NCBI GenBank assembly: GCA_035541015.1
Contig: DATLFM010000088.1
Location: 1-41,510 of the forward strand
Direction: 5' to 3'
DNA: 41,510 bases
Origin: Candidatus Thermoplasmatota archaeon
Lineage (GTDB): Archaea; Thermoplasmatota; SW-10-69-26; JACQPN01; JAIVGT01
The position numbers and the translations under genes were made by a program. The notes below the pieces were generated by a model. That model was not told the DNA's origin and made no database searches. It was given only the letters and a program-made list of their open reading frames with translations. Shown here in pieces: positions 24,252 through 32,581 of the stretch (its first letter is position 1; every line of letters begins with the position of its first letter).

Positions 24252-27200
24252 GTGTCCGCAGACCGGACAATTCTGCAGGTGGTTGCCGTGGTCTCAGGTT
24301 CGCGAAGGCTCGTCGTTGCGCTGGTGCTTGCCGCCTTGGCGATTCCCGGATTCGAGCCCGTGTTGGTGGGTCAGGTCTCGGCGCGGGACACCCCCACGGA
24401 GCAGGCCATCGCGTCCAACCTCCTGCCCCCCACGATCGCCTGGCAGAACTGGACGACGAAGACGCCGCTGCATCTCATCCGGGACCCGAACCCCCCGTCG
24501 GGCACCTCGCCCGACACTCCCGGCGACCCAGGGTTTCCGCTACTCATGAACTCGAACCCCCTGCCCGGAGGCGACGTCCCCAACGCCGCCCCCCGGCCCA
24601 TCGTCATGGGCGCGGAGGTGCAGCAGTCCGAGACGGTGTACGCTCTCCTAATGCCGGTCGTCCACCACACGTTCACCATCCAGACCGTATCCTTCACATT
24701 CCACCTCACGTCCAGCACGAGCAGCGCCTGCCAGGCCCTCAACGCACCCGATCGCGACGAGCAGTCGCACGACATTGAGCTCTTCGCGGAACTCGTGGGC
24801 ATCTTCGCGACGGACGCCGACGCCGTTGCGACGCAGCAGGACGTACAGTTGGCCAGCAACTCCATTCGGAAATGCGGCGCCGCGCTCGATCCTACGACCC
24901 AGCGGTTTGCGACGGGAACGATTCCCCTGCGAACCCCCACCGGGGGGCCCATCGTGGTTCCCGAGGGCATCCACCTCGTCCTTCGCCTGTGGGTGCGCAG
25001 CCTGAGCGGCCTGCAGGGCCAGTGGACCCTCTGGCACGGCACGACGGCGGCCTCCACGCGCTTGGACGTGGATTCCCGCGACGCGGTCCAAGCCGCAAGC
25101 TGGGTGACCGGCCGCGACAACGCGCAGAGCACGACCTTTGGGGTTCCGCCGCCGGGCGCCAATACGCAGCGGATCATCGGCTACTTCGCGGTCAAGTCCG
25201 CGTGGGGAGGCTACGACAACCCCAGCGCGTCCCCCCGCGACAGTCCCTTCACGGACCGGCGGTCGGTTTGGCAGGCCTCCCTCCGCGCGCCCAACGCGAC
25301 CGTCGTGCATCTTGGCCAGCTCATGCCGGCCTGTTCGGGCCCCGCCACGCCCTTCCAGCCGTGCCTCGCCGGGTACCAGTCGTCGGGCCGCGAATCCATT
25401 CGCGTGTTCACGTGGCCCGACGACCGCGTGTGGGAATTTGGCCCCAACGTCGCCGTGGGCGAGTATCGCCTCGAGGTCGCCGGCTCCATGGGCGGCGCCA
25501 GCAACCAGGGAGACCGGCCTCTGGGCGACGCTGCCGGCGGCGTCGCCGTATTCCGCATTGGCGGCTTTGGAGTGCAGCTTGCGCCCTTCCGGCAGGAAGG
25601 CAAGGGCGAGTCGGACGTGGGCGGGCGCATCGCCAACATCATGCGGCCGGGCCTCACGCGCACCTACCTTTTGGAGCTTCGCAACACGGGAAGCGTGCCA
25701 GACCAGATTCGTCTGCAGTCGGAGGTTCTTACCCCCAGCGGCGCCAACTGGCAGGTCCGGTTCACGGGCGCCAACGTCACGGGCGACGCGCGCGCCATCC
25801 TCGCGCCTGGCACCTCGACGCTCGTGCAGGCCACCGTCCTTCCGCCGCCCGGGGCCTCGGCGGGAAGCTCGAGCCTCATCCGCGTGACGGCCACGAGCGA
25901 GGGCGACGCCGCCGCGCGGGCCCAGATCGAGCTTCTGACCACGGTCGTCGCCGATGCGCCCATCCGGGGCTTCGAGATCTTCGTCTTGGACCAGAGGCTC
26001 AAGAACGTCACCAAGGGCGGGGCCGTCGAGTTCAACGTGAGCGTCTGGAACCACGGCAACGACGTCGACTCGTTCAACCTCACGCGCCGCGACCAGGACA
26101 CCGCCCACGTCCTTGCCAACTTCTCCACGCTTCGCCTCGAGGACGTGCCGCCTGGCGCGCTTGCGAGCCTGCGCATTCGCGTTTCCGCGCACATCAACGC
26201 CACCACGGGCGAGCGCCTGGACGTCGCCTTCCGGGCCGCAAGCCAGGGCGACGCCGCGCAGTTCCGCGACTGCTTTGCGCAGAATTGCGCCTCGGCCGTC
26301 GTGCAGGAGCTGCGCGACTTCGAGCTTCGGGTCATGCGCGTGGGAAGCGACCTCGAGGACGCCCTTACCACGATCACCTCGGGCATCCTCACCCGCGTGC
26401 TTCGTCAGGGACGAGACGACCCGAACATTTGCCCCAACCAGCTCAACCGCGAGGGCCAACGCACCGATTGCAGCGGTGGGCCCAACCAGGAGAACCTCAC
26501 CACGGACCCAGTGGACTGGCGCTACTCGACCGTGGCTTTCTACCGCATCGGCGTCGTCAACCGGGGTGACCAGCCCGAGCGGTTCCGCGCCCGTATCGCC
26601 TCGGCCTCGTCGGAGATCTTTCCCGAGGAGCGGCAGGCCGAGCGGACGCGCTGCGGTTCCGGCCAGGGAGACCCGTTCCGCGTGAACGGCGACGAGACCT
26701 ACCGTCTCGTCTGGTTCCCGGTCTACCCGCGCGCCTCCGGCAGCGACGAGGCGCGTACGAACAACATCACGGCCGACGCCAACGGCCTCATCACCGTGCA
26801 GCCGGGCAAGGAGACCTTCTTCTACCTGCGCGTCTGGCCGGCGTGGAACGACCATCCGTTGCACCTTCCCAGCGGGTGGCAGGGTCTTTGCAGCGCGGTC
26901 GCCAACGTCCGCGTGGACGTAGAGCGCGTGGAGGAAGACACCCGTCAGCCCACCGGCGTCGCCGTCCTGCAGGGTCCCAAGTCCGTGTCCACGCAGACGT
27001 TTTCGTACCGGCGCACGTACTCGACCGAAGCGACCGAGCTTGCGGACCGCTCGAACCGGGTGCTCGTCGAGCTTGGCGAGCAGGTGCTCATCGACGGGCA
27101 TTCGCGCCGCGCCAACTTCACGGCCGACGTTCCGCAGTTCTGCCCGCCCGTATCCGCGACCTCCCGCCTGTTCTGCAAGTACAAGTCGCCCGGACAGTTC

Positions 27201-29786
27201 TCAGACTGGCAGATCCACGCGACGGGGTTCACCCACGCGGCCGGGCCCTTCGAGCTTCGCGTGATTCCCGAGGGCGAGACGCTCGCGCAGCTTCGCGCCA
27301 AGGGCTGGGACTTCACGCTGGCGGACGCCTACCACAATTTCCTCACGAGCCCGCCCACGCTCTTTGAGCACGGCCAGCCCGTCAACAATTCGCGGGCCTT
27401 CCGCTGCTCGAACGGAACCGAGCTTCGCTGCGGCACGGGCGATCCGGTGAACACGACGGGCGCCGCGTTCGTCGTGAACCTGCGCGTCCACGTCCCGGCC
27501 AACGCCACGATCGACGACTACGCGCGTCTGCGCATCGAGGCGACGATCGCCGGCCGCGGCTCGAGCCAGACGATCCACACCGTCGCGGCGCAGGAGTTCC
27601 GCGTGGGCACCTCCGTCATCACGCCGACGATCCAGGGTCCGGCGCACATCCTCGACGTGCATCCGGGCGCGCTCGTCGCCTTCCCGCTCAACGTGAGCAA
27701 CGAGGGCTCGAGCACGGACACCTACCTTCTCAACGTGTCGCGCGGCCAGCAGCTGCCCGACTGGCTCACCGTGAGCTTTGCGCCGTCCCGCTTCCAGGTT
27801 GGCGCGCGCGGCAACGTGACGACCGGCGTCTTCATGCAGGTGGGCGCCAACGCCCCCACGTCGGGCTCGCAGGCCACGCAAGTGGTCGACGTGCAGGTGT
27901 CGTCGCAGAACAACGACAGCACGCAGCGCGAGTGCTTCCGCGCGCCGCCCGTCGCGCAGAACTACTTCAACGTGAACTGCGTGAGTCTCACGTTGAACGT
28001 CGTCCGTCCTCGGACGACGACCGTGGGCGTGAACACGGGCCTGCGCGTCACGGCCGACGCGTCCACGCGCTCCATCGCGCCGGGCGACGCGACGTTCTTC
28101 ACGCTCAACGTGACGAACCCGTCGAACGACAACCTCAACTTCCAGCTCGAGACGATGACGGGCGCTCCGGTGGGCTGGCGCGTCCTGTTCGGCGACTGCG
28201 CCACGTCGTGCGCCATCGGCCCGCAGGCCACGCGGCAGGTGACCCTCTCGGTCGATGCGCCGCTTGAGGCTCGCGAGCCGAGCCTCGTTCCGTTTGTCAT
28301 CCGCGCTCGGCAGGTCGGTCCCGTGCCCGACGCCTCGAACTTCGGCCAGGCCGTCGTGAACGTGACCGTCGTCGGGCGCGCCGCGACGCTCCTCGAGGCC
28401 ATCGACGGCACGCGCGTGGTGGACCGCAACTCGGCCACGACGTTCACGCTGCGGCTCACGAACCTCGGCACGGCGCCGGACAACTTCACGTTCGACCCGC
28501 CGCGCTTTGTCAACAGCTCGCAGCGCGACACGTGGGGCGCGCAGTTCCTGCGACTGGCCGACCGCGACACGCAGCGGTTCGTCCCGCAGTCCACGTTCCT
28601 CTTGGCCCCGCGCGAGCGCACGGACGTGTACCTCAACGTCACGGCGCCGCTGTCCGCGCCCAACGGCACGGTCGCCGAGCTTGAGGTGACGGTTCGCCCA
28701 AGCTCGCTGCAGACGGGCGCGCAGGTGCGTCTGGTCGCCGTCGTGCGCGAGTACGGCATCGAGCTTCGCATCGCCAACTCGACGGCGCACGCCGTCCCCG
28801 GCGACATCGTGTCGTTCCGCGTGAACGTCACGAACACGGGAAACGCGCCGGACACGATCCTCTTCGACGTGAACCTCGGCGGAGTGGCCAACCTGTGGAA
28901 CTCGACGCGCGAGACGACCTCGGTCACGCTGCCCCCGGGCGGCGCCACGGACGTCCGCTTCAACGTGCTCGTGCCACGCCTTCGGATCCTCTCGGGCGCG
29001 CCGGTCGTGTTCCTGGCCCAGTCCCAAGACGCCCGCGCCATCGGACGCACGGACGTGGACCGGTCGGCCACCGTGCAGGTGAACCTCCTGTCGTACGTGG
29101 CGCTCTCGATCGACCCCGACAACAAAGGGCTCGACTTCTGGCAGCTTGCCGTGGACCGCAACCGCAACCCGCAGGACGGCTTCGAGGTCTTCACGGACCC
29201 GCATCCGTTCCCCTACCGCGCCATCGGCGTCTACCGCATCGACGGGGACGACGACGCCCGGGTGGACCACCTCATCGACCTCGACGGCGACGGCCTGCCG
29301 GACCGCTACTGGGACCCCGACGACAACAACCTGGCGCACCTTGCCTACTGGCCGGACATCGACCGCGACGGCGTCCTTGAGGTCCTCCTCGACACCACGG
29401 GCGACCGGCTCGTCGACACGCTGTACAACCCGACGACGGGGCGCCTGCACCGGGCCTACCAGATGGACATCCACCGGGACGACACGCCCGAGTTCCTGAT
29501 CGACCGCAACGGCGACGGGATCTTCGACACCTACTACGACCCGGCCATCGGCACGGCGGGCCTCGTCACCCGCGCCGAGCGTCTTTCGGGGCAGCCCAAC
29601 GTGTACGCCGTCGACACGACCGGCGGCGGCACACCCACCCGGCACGTGAACGTGCAGACGGGGGAGATCACGGACGCGCGCGTGGCGGGCCTGGGCTCGT
29701 TCTTCGCGCAGTACGCGTACTTCTTCGTGCTGTTCGCGGCGGTCGTGGCGCTGGGCGCGCTCGTGGCCTTCCGGCGCCGGCGGTAG
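24252..29786 (+). CDS. Giant anchored surface protein with Ig-like repeats and Ca-binding-type tandem repeats
   Basis: 1844 residues from the first GTG; 1835 or 1832 if the promoter-favoured GTGs at 24279/24288 are used. A signal sequence (LVVALVLAALAIPGFEPVLV) is followed by an N-terminal beta-rich region (about 45-470) and then many NEW3/CARDB-like Ig domains to about residue 1615, each with a core like FRVNVTNTGNAPDTILFDVN. Cys pairs are frequent between 680 and 1250. At about 1674, 1712 and 1749 three tandem units of 37-38 residues start LIDLDGDGLPDRYWDP, LLDTTGDRLVDTLYNP and LIDRNGDGIFDTYYDP, resembling calcium-binding DxDxDG loops. A final helix with tail AFRRRR anchors it. Many sequons suggest heavy glycosylation. 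S-layer, stalk or adhesin are possible roles. Confidence 0.82.
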   Translation: MSADRTILQVVAVVSGSRRLVVALVLAALAIPGFEPVLVGQVSARDTPTEQAIASNLLPPTIAWQNWTTKTPLHLIRDPNPPSGTSPDTPGDPGFPLLMNSNPLPGGDVPNAAPRPIVMGAEVQQSETVYALLMPVVHHTFTIQTVSFTFHLTSSTSSACQALNAPDRDEQSHDIELFAELVGIFATDADAVATQQDVQLASNSIRKCGAALDPTTQRFATGTIPLRTPTGGPIVVPEGIHLVLRLWVRSLSGLQGQWTLWHGTTAASTRLDVDSRDAVQAASWVTGRDNAQSTTFGVPPPGANTQRIIGYFAVKSAWGGYDNPSASPRDSPFTDRRSVWQASLRAPNATVVHLGQLMPACSGPATPFQPCLAGYQSSGRESIRVFTWPDDRVWEFGPNVAVGEYRLEVAGSMGGASNQGDRPLGDAAGGVAVFRIGGFGVQLAPFRQEGKGESDVGGRIANIMRPGLTRTYLLELRNTGSVPDQIRLQSEVLTPSGANWQVRFTGANVTGDARAILAPGTSTLVQATVLPPPGASAGSSSLIRVTATSEGDAAARAQIELLTTVVADAPIRGFEIFVLDQRLKNVTKGGAVEFNVSVWNHGNDVDSFNLTRRDQDTAHVLANFSTLRLEDVPPGALASLRIRVSAHINATTGERLDVAFRAASQGDAAQFRDCFAQNCASAVVQELRDFELRVMRVGSDLEDALTTITSGILTRVLRQGRDDPNICPNQLNREGQRTDCSGGPNQENLTTDPVDWRYSTVAFYRIGVVNRGDQPERFRARIASASSEIFPEERQAERTRCGSGQGDPFRVNGDETYRLVWFPVYPRASGSDEARTNNITADANGLITVQPGKETFFYLRVWPAWNDHPLHLPSGWQGLCSAVANVRVDVERVEEDTRQPTGVAVLQGPKSVSTQTFSYRRTYSTEATELADRSNRVLVELGEQVLIDGHSRRANFTADVPQFCPPVSATSRLFCKYKSPGQFSDWQIHATGFTHAAGPFELRVIPEGETLAQLRAKGWDFTLADAYHNFLTSPPTLFEHGQPVNNSRAFRCSNGTELRCGTGDPVNTTGAAFVVNLRVHVPANATIDDYARLRIEATIAGRGSSQTIHTVAAQEFRVGTSVITPTIQGPAHILDVHPGALVAFPLNVSNEGSSTDTYLLNVSRGQQLPDWLTVSFAPSRFQVGARGNVTTGVFMQVGANAPTSGSQATQVVDVQVSSQNNDSTQRECFRAPPVAQNYFNVNCVSLTLNVVRPRTTTVGVNTGLRVTADASTRSIAPGDATFFTLNVTNPSNDNLNFQLETMTGAPVGWRVLFGDCATSCAIGPQATRQVTLSVDAPLEAREPSLVPFVIRARQVGPVPDASNFGQAVVNVTVVGRAATLLEAIDGTRVVDRNSATTFTLRLTNLGTAPDNFTFDPPRFVNSSQRDTWGAQFLRLADRDTQRFVPQSTFLLAPRERTDVYLNVTAPLSAPNGTVAELEVTVRPSSLQTGAQVRLVAVVREYGIELRIANSTAHAVPGDIVSFRVNVTNTGNAPDTILFDVNLGGVANLWNSTRETTSVTLPPGGATDVRFNVLVPRLRILSGAPVVFLAQSQDARAIGRTDVDRSATVQVNLLSYVALSIDPDNKGLDFWQLAVDRNRNPQDGFEVFTDPHPFPYRAIGVYRIDGDDDARVDHLIDLDGDGLPDRYWDPDDNNLAHLAYWPDIDRDGVLEVLLDTTGDRLVDTLYNPTTGRLHRAYQMDIHRDDTPEFLIDRNGDGIFDTYYDPAIGTAGLVTRAERLSGQPNVYAVDTTGGGTPTRHVNVQTGEITDARVAGLGSFFAQYAYFFVLFAAVVALGALVAFRRRR
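24253..24269. promoter_or_regulatory. Inverted repeat at the predicted transcription start
   Basis: TGTCCG and CGGACA flank a 5-bp spacer, covering the predicted start site near 24265. Repressor binding there would block initiation; alternatively it is chance in GC-rich DNA. Confidence 0.35.
29271..29606 (+). repeat. Three tandem 37-38-residue Ca-loop-like units inside the giant surface protein
   Basis: Units start at 29271, 29385 and 29496, that is 38 and 37 codons apart. Shared positions are L-[IL]-D-x-x-G-D-x-x-x-D-x-x-[YW]-x-P, then in the first two units D-I-[DH]-R-D and an E before the next unit. The third unit is shorter at its end. The Asp spacing suits calcium binding. DNA copies have diverged, so this is an old protein-level repeat. 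Confidence 0.6.
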
Positions 29787-29796
29787 GGCCGCTCCC

Positions 29797-29820
29797 GTTC
29801 CTGCGCAATTGCGCAGGAAC
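29797..29820. promoter_or_regulatory. 24-bp perfect palindrome between the surface protein and nuclease genes
   Basis: The left half GTTCCTGCGCAA (29797-29808) is exactly complementary to the right half, with no spacer. It begins 10 bp past the stop of the giant surface protein gene and ends 24 bp before the TATA-like patch of the nuclease gene. No T tract follows, so an operator or recombination/protein-binding site is at least as likely as a terminator. Confidence 0.55.
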
Positions 29821-29874
29821 CGCTTCCGCGTCCGGAGCGGCACGTTTTTCCATCGGTTGAGCGTGCTCTTGCGC

Positions 29875-31107
29875 GTGCGCATCCGGTTCCTGGGCGGCGC
29901 CGGCGAGATCGGCCGCCTCGGCATGGTCGTGGAGGACGTGGGGGTGAGCGTCCTGTTCGACTACGGCGTCGCTCCCGCCGACCCCCCCTTGTACCCGTTG
30001 CCCGCGCCCGCGCTCGACGCGGCCTTCCTCTCGCACGCGCATCTCGACCACAGCGGGATGCTGCCGGCGCTCGCCGCGGCGGCCGTACCCATCTACCAGA
30101 CGCCGCCGACGGCCTCCATGGCCGATCTCCTCCTGCGGGACGCGCTCAAGATCGCCCGCGTCGAGGGATACCACCTTCCCTGGAGCAAGGACGACGCCGA
30201 GCTTGTGCCCCAGTCGACCGTGCTGTCCAACTACGGCGAGGTGCACGACGTGGGCGCCCTCGAGGTCGAGCTTGCAAGCGCCGGACATATCCCCGGTTCC
30301 ACGATGTTCGAGGTCCGGGGCGGGTCGGCCACGCTCCTGTTCACCGGCGACATGCACGTTGCCGACTCGGGCCTTGTCGCAGGAGCCAAGCCCCGACCCT
30401 GCGACGTGCTTGCGATCGAAGGCACGTATGCGGACCGGGAACATCCCGACCGCAAGGTGGTCGAGCGCGATCTCGTCTCCGCCATCGAGGCCGTCCGCGC
30501 ACGCGGGGGCGTCGCCATCCTGCCGGCGTTTGCCGTGGGGCGCACGCAGGAGGTTCTCACGATCCTCCAGGGCAAGGGGTTCAAGGTCTGGCTCGACGGC
30601 ATGGGGAAGTCCGTGACAAAGCTCATGCTCCAGGAGCCGCGGTACCTGCGCGACCCGCGCAAGCTTGCGCGCGCCTTCGACGAGGCGACCCTCGTGTCCG
30701 GCCACCACGTGCGAAGGCACGTGCTCGCCTCGGCCGACGTCGTGGTGACCACAAGCGGAATGCTCGAAGGCGGGCCCGTTCTTTGGTACATGGAGAAGCT
30801 CAAGGACGATCCGCGAAGCGCCGTGTTCTTCACCGGATTCCAGGTACCCGGCACGGGAGGTCGGCAGCTTCTGGACACGCGGACCCTCACGCTGGGATCG
30901 GCGGTCGTGCCCGTCGCGATGGAGCTTCGCAAGTTCGACCTCTCCGCCCACGCGGGGGCAAGCGAGCTTGCCGCTTTCATCCGCGGCTGCAATCCGAAGG
31001 CGGTCGTCGTGTACCACTCGACCACGCGGGAGGCCCTGGCGCGCGCCATGGGCGACGAGTTCCGGTTCGTGCTCCCGGAGACGGGCGTGCCCTTCGACGT
31101 CGCCTAG
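29875..31107 (+). CDS. Beta-CASP metallo-beta-lactamase nuclease
   Basis: 410 residues, cytosolic, starting MRIRFLGGAGEIGRLGMVVE. It is an MBL-fold RNA-processing nuclease of the CPSF73/RNase J superfamily without the KH domains of archaeal CPSF1. The zinc site is visible: SHAHLDHSG (His54, His56, Asp58, His59), His in AGHIPGS and Asp in FTGDMHVADSG. The beta-CASP insert has AIEGTYADREHP (motif A) and PAFAVGRTQEVL (motif B). Late in the protein HAGASELAAF and VVVYHSTTREAL supply the last His residues. The GTG start at 29875 has a T-rich TATA patch 28 bp upstream; the frame is open to 29809. A role in RNA 3'-end processing or decay is expected. Confidence 0.88.
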   Translation: MRIRFLGGAGEIGRLGMVVEDVGVSVLFDYGVAPADPPLYPLPAPALDAAFLSHAHLDHSGMLPALAAAAVPIYQTPPTASMADLLLRDALKIARVEGYHLPWSKDDAELVPQSTVLSNYGEVHDVGALEVELASAGHIPGSTMFEVRGGSATLLFTGDMHVADSGLVAGAKPRPCDVLAIEGTYADREHPDRKVVERDLVSAIEAVRARGGVAILPAFAVGRTQEVLTILQGKGFKVWLDGMGKSVTKLMLQEPRYLRDPRKLARAFDEATLVSGHHVRRHVLASADVVVTTSGMLEGGPVLWYMEKLKDDPRSAVFFTGFQVPGTGGRQLLDTRTLTLGSAVVPVAMELRKFDLSAHAGASELAAFIRGCNPKAVVVYHSTTREALARAMGDEFRFVLPETGVPFDVA

Positions 31108-31112
31108 GAATC

Positions 31113-31118
31113 CTTAAG
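31113..31118 (+). promoter_or_regulatory. TATA box of the ferredoxin gene
   Basis: CTTAAG is centred 34 bp before the ATG at 31150; it is the only AT-rich patch in the 42-bp gap. Confidence 0.45.
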
Positions 31119-31149
31119 ACACGGAGCCGGGTTCCGGCTCACGGTTTCC

Positions 31150-31422
31150 ATGACCCGGATCGTCTGCGAACCCTGCGTCAACGTCAAATCCGGCGAATGC
31201 GTCGACGTCTGCCCCGTCGACTGCTTCTACGACTCCGGCAACCAGCTTTTCATCAACCCGAACGAGTGCATCGACTGCGGCGCGTGCGAATCGGTGTGCC
31301 CCGTGACGGCGATCTTCCCGGAGGAGGACGTTCCGGAGCAGTGGAAGGAGTACAGCACGAAGAACCGCGCCTGGTCCGACCAGGGCGGCTTCCCCAACGC
31401 CAAGGAGACGATGAAGAAGTAG
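31150..31422 (+). CDS. Seven-iron (3Fe-4S/4Fe-4S) type ferredoxin
   Basis: A 90-residue cytosolic electron carrier. The first Cys set is Cys6, Cys9, Cys17, Cys21 and Cys25 (CEPC, GEC, VCPVDC), the pattern of FdxA-type ferredoxins in which Cys9 is usually not a ligand of the 3Fe-4S cluster. The second set is Cys40, Cys43, Cys46 and Cys50 (CIDCGACESVCP), binding the 4Fe-4S cluster. The tail of about 38 residues is charged (EQWKEYSTKNRAWSDQ), as in other archaeal and FdxA proteins. Cluster type is read from the Cys spacing and needs proof. The partner oxidoreductase is not in the window. Confidence 0.93.
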   Translation: MTRIVCEPCVNVKSGECVDVCPVDCFYDSGNQLFINPNECIDCGACESVCPVTAIFPEEDVPEQWKEYSTKNRAWSDQGGFPNAKETMKK

Positions 31423-31504
31423 CGCGGCCGCGGAGAAACCGGCGACTTTTCGGCTGGCGAAGTTCCGGACGGCTTAACGTTACGTTTCGCGCTTCCGCGC
31501 GTGG

Positions 31505-31621
31505 ATGGGATGCACGGTCGAGGCTACGTACGTAGCCGAAGGCAACGGCGTCCGACGCCTGCAGCGCATCTTCCTTCGCGGCGCGCTCGCGTCGGAGAGC
31601 AGCGTTTGCTTCGACGCATAG
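31505..31621 (+). CDS. Small ORF, 38 residues, possible microprotein
   Basis: The ORF starts MGCTVEATYVAEGNGVRRLQ and ends SSVCFDA, with two Cys and no hydrophobic helix. A TATA-like CTTAAC is centred about 30 bp before the ATG, the spacing seen for real genes in this window. The stop lies 6 bp from the stop of the convergent zinc-ribbon gene, a typical packing here. Against it, the DNA contains a 16-bp palindrome (31522-31537) and GGCGTC-C-GACGCC (31543-31555), so a structured RNA is an alternative. No family is recognised. Confidence 0.4.
   Translation: MGCTVEATYVAEGNGVRRLQRIFLRGALASESSVCFDA
31522..31537. promoter_or_regulatory. 16-bp perfect palindrome
   Basis: GGCTACGTACGTAGCC is fully self-complementary and lies inside the 38-codon ORF, 12-27 bp past its ATG. 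It may be an operator overlapping a leaderless gene start or part of an RNA stem. Confidence 0.4.
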
Positions 31622-31627
31622 GACGCG

Positions 31628-31801
31628 CTAGGCCGAAGCGTTCGCAAACGTGCGCGTGCCGCAGCGCGGGCACCCGAGGACGAGGATGTGCTCGCGCTCG
31701 CGCAGCGTGTCGAGCGGGTGGTGGCCGCACGTGGGGCAGCCCTTCTCGCGGCCGCGGGGGGCGTTCGGGGCGCTCTCCTTGGTGCGTTCCCGCGCGCTCA
31801 T
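31628..31801 (-). CDS. Small zinc-ribbon protein (57 residues)
   Basis: A 57-residue protein starting MSARERTKESAPNAPRGREK. It carries two CxxC knuckles, CPTC (Cys22, Cys25) and CPRC (Cys44, Cys47), 18 residues apart with HH just after the first, which is a classic zinc ribbon. The N-terminal 20 residues are charged and probably disordered. The ATG at 31801 is supported by a GCTTAAAGC TATA element centred 26 bp upstream; a longer open frame to 32638 is antisense to the methyltransferase gene and is discounted. Such small ribbons bind nucleic acid or act as subunits of larger complexes; the partner is unknown. It diverges from the pcm gene. Confidence 0.7.
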   Translation of the reverse strand: MSARERTKESAPNAPRGREKGCPTCGHHPLDTLREREHILVLGCPRCGTRTFANASA

Positions 31802-31823
31802 CGTTCTTGTTCTGCAAGCGCCG

Positions 31824-31832
31824 GCTTTAAGC
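31824..31832 (-). promoter_or_regulatory. TATA box of the zinc-ribbon gene
   Basis: GCTTAAAGC on the minus strand, centred 26 bp before the ATG at 31801. A leaderless transcript is likely. Confidence 0.5.
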
Positions 31833-31918
31833 ACCCCGCCGAACGACGCCAGAGCACCTTGGGCCCGCGCCCTCCGGCGGGAGGAGGGTTCAACCCCCTT
31901 GGACGTCATTCCGCGCCA

Positions 31919-32581
31919 GTGTCGTCCAACGCCGCGCTCGTCGAGGACCTGGCCGCCTCCGGCCACGTTCGCACGGAAGCCGTCCGTCAGGCCCTGCTCT
32001 CGGTGGACCGCGCGCTGTTCCTGCCGGGCCACGAGGGGGAGGCCTACGAGGACCGGCCCGTGGCGATCGGGGGCGGCCAGACGATCAGCGCGCCGCACAT
32101 GGTCGCCATCATGGCCGAAGCCCTCGAGCTTGCGCCGGGGCACCGCGTCCTCGAGGTGGGAGGTGGAAGCGGCTACCACGCGGCCGTGCTGGCTCGGCTC
32201 GTGGCCCCGGAAGGACGGGTCGTCGCCGTCGAAATCCTGCCGGAGCTTGCCGCGCGCGCCCGCCAGAACCTCGCCCGCGCGGGGCTTGCGTCGTCGGTCG
32301 AGGTCCTCGCCGGGGACGGGAGCCTTGGCGCCCCCGACCGCGCGCCTTTCGACCGCGTGAGCGTGGCCTGCGCCGCCCCTTCGATCCCCCCGCCGCTTCT
32401 TGGGCAGCTGCGCGAAGGCGGCCTTGCCGTCGTGCCCGTCGGAACCCGCCACGAGCAGACGCTCGTTCGAGCGCGAAAGGGTCCAGGCGGGAGGATCGGG
32501 ATCGAGGATCTCGGAGGCTGCGTCTTCGTGCCGCTGCGCGGCGCCTTCGGCTTTCCCGACGGGCCCGACCGTCTCGGGTGA
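31919..32581 (+). CDS. pcm: Protein-L-isoaspartate O-methyltransferase
   Basis: 220 residues, cytosolic. It methylates isoaspartyl residues in aged proteins with S-adenosylmethionine, starting their repair. The family signature GGGQTISAPHMVAIM (about 51-65) and the SAM-binding loop VLEVGGGSGYHAAVLA (about 77-92) are intact. The acidic residue of the next strand (VVAVEILPELAARARQNL) and the C-terminal VPVGTRHEQ segment also fit. I start at the GTG at 31919, which gives the normal family length; the frame is open further upstream, but that part overlaps the divergent zinc-ribbon gene. With prefoldin beta, the M24 peptidase and JAMM protease it adds to the proteostasis genes of the window. Confidence 0.93.
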   Translation: MSSNAALVEDLAASGHVRTEAVRQALLSVDRALFLPGHEGEAYEDRPVAIGGGQTISAPHMVAIMAEALELAPGHRVLEVGGGSGYHAAVLARLVAPEGRVVAVEILPELAARARQNLARAGLASSVEVLAGDGSLGAPDRAPFDRVSVACAAPSIPPPLLGQLREGGLAVVPVGTRHEQTLVRARKGPGGRIGIEDLGGCVFVPLRGAFGFPDGPDRLG

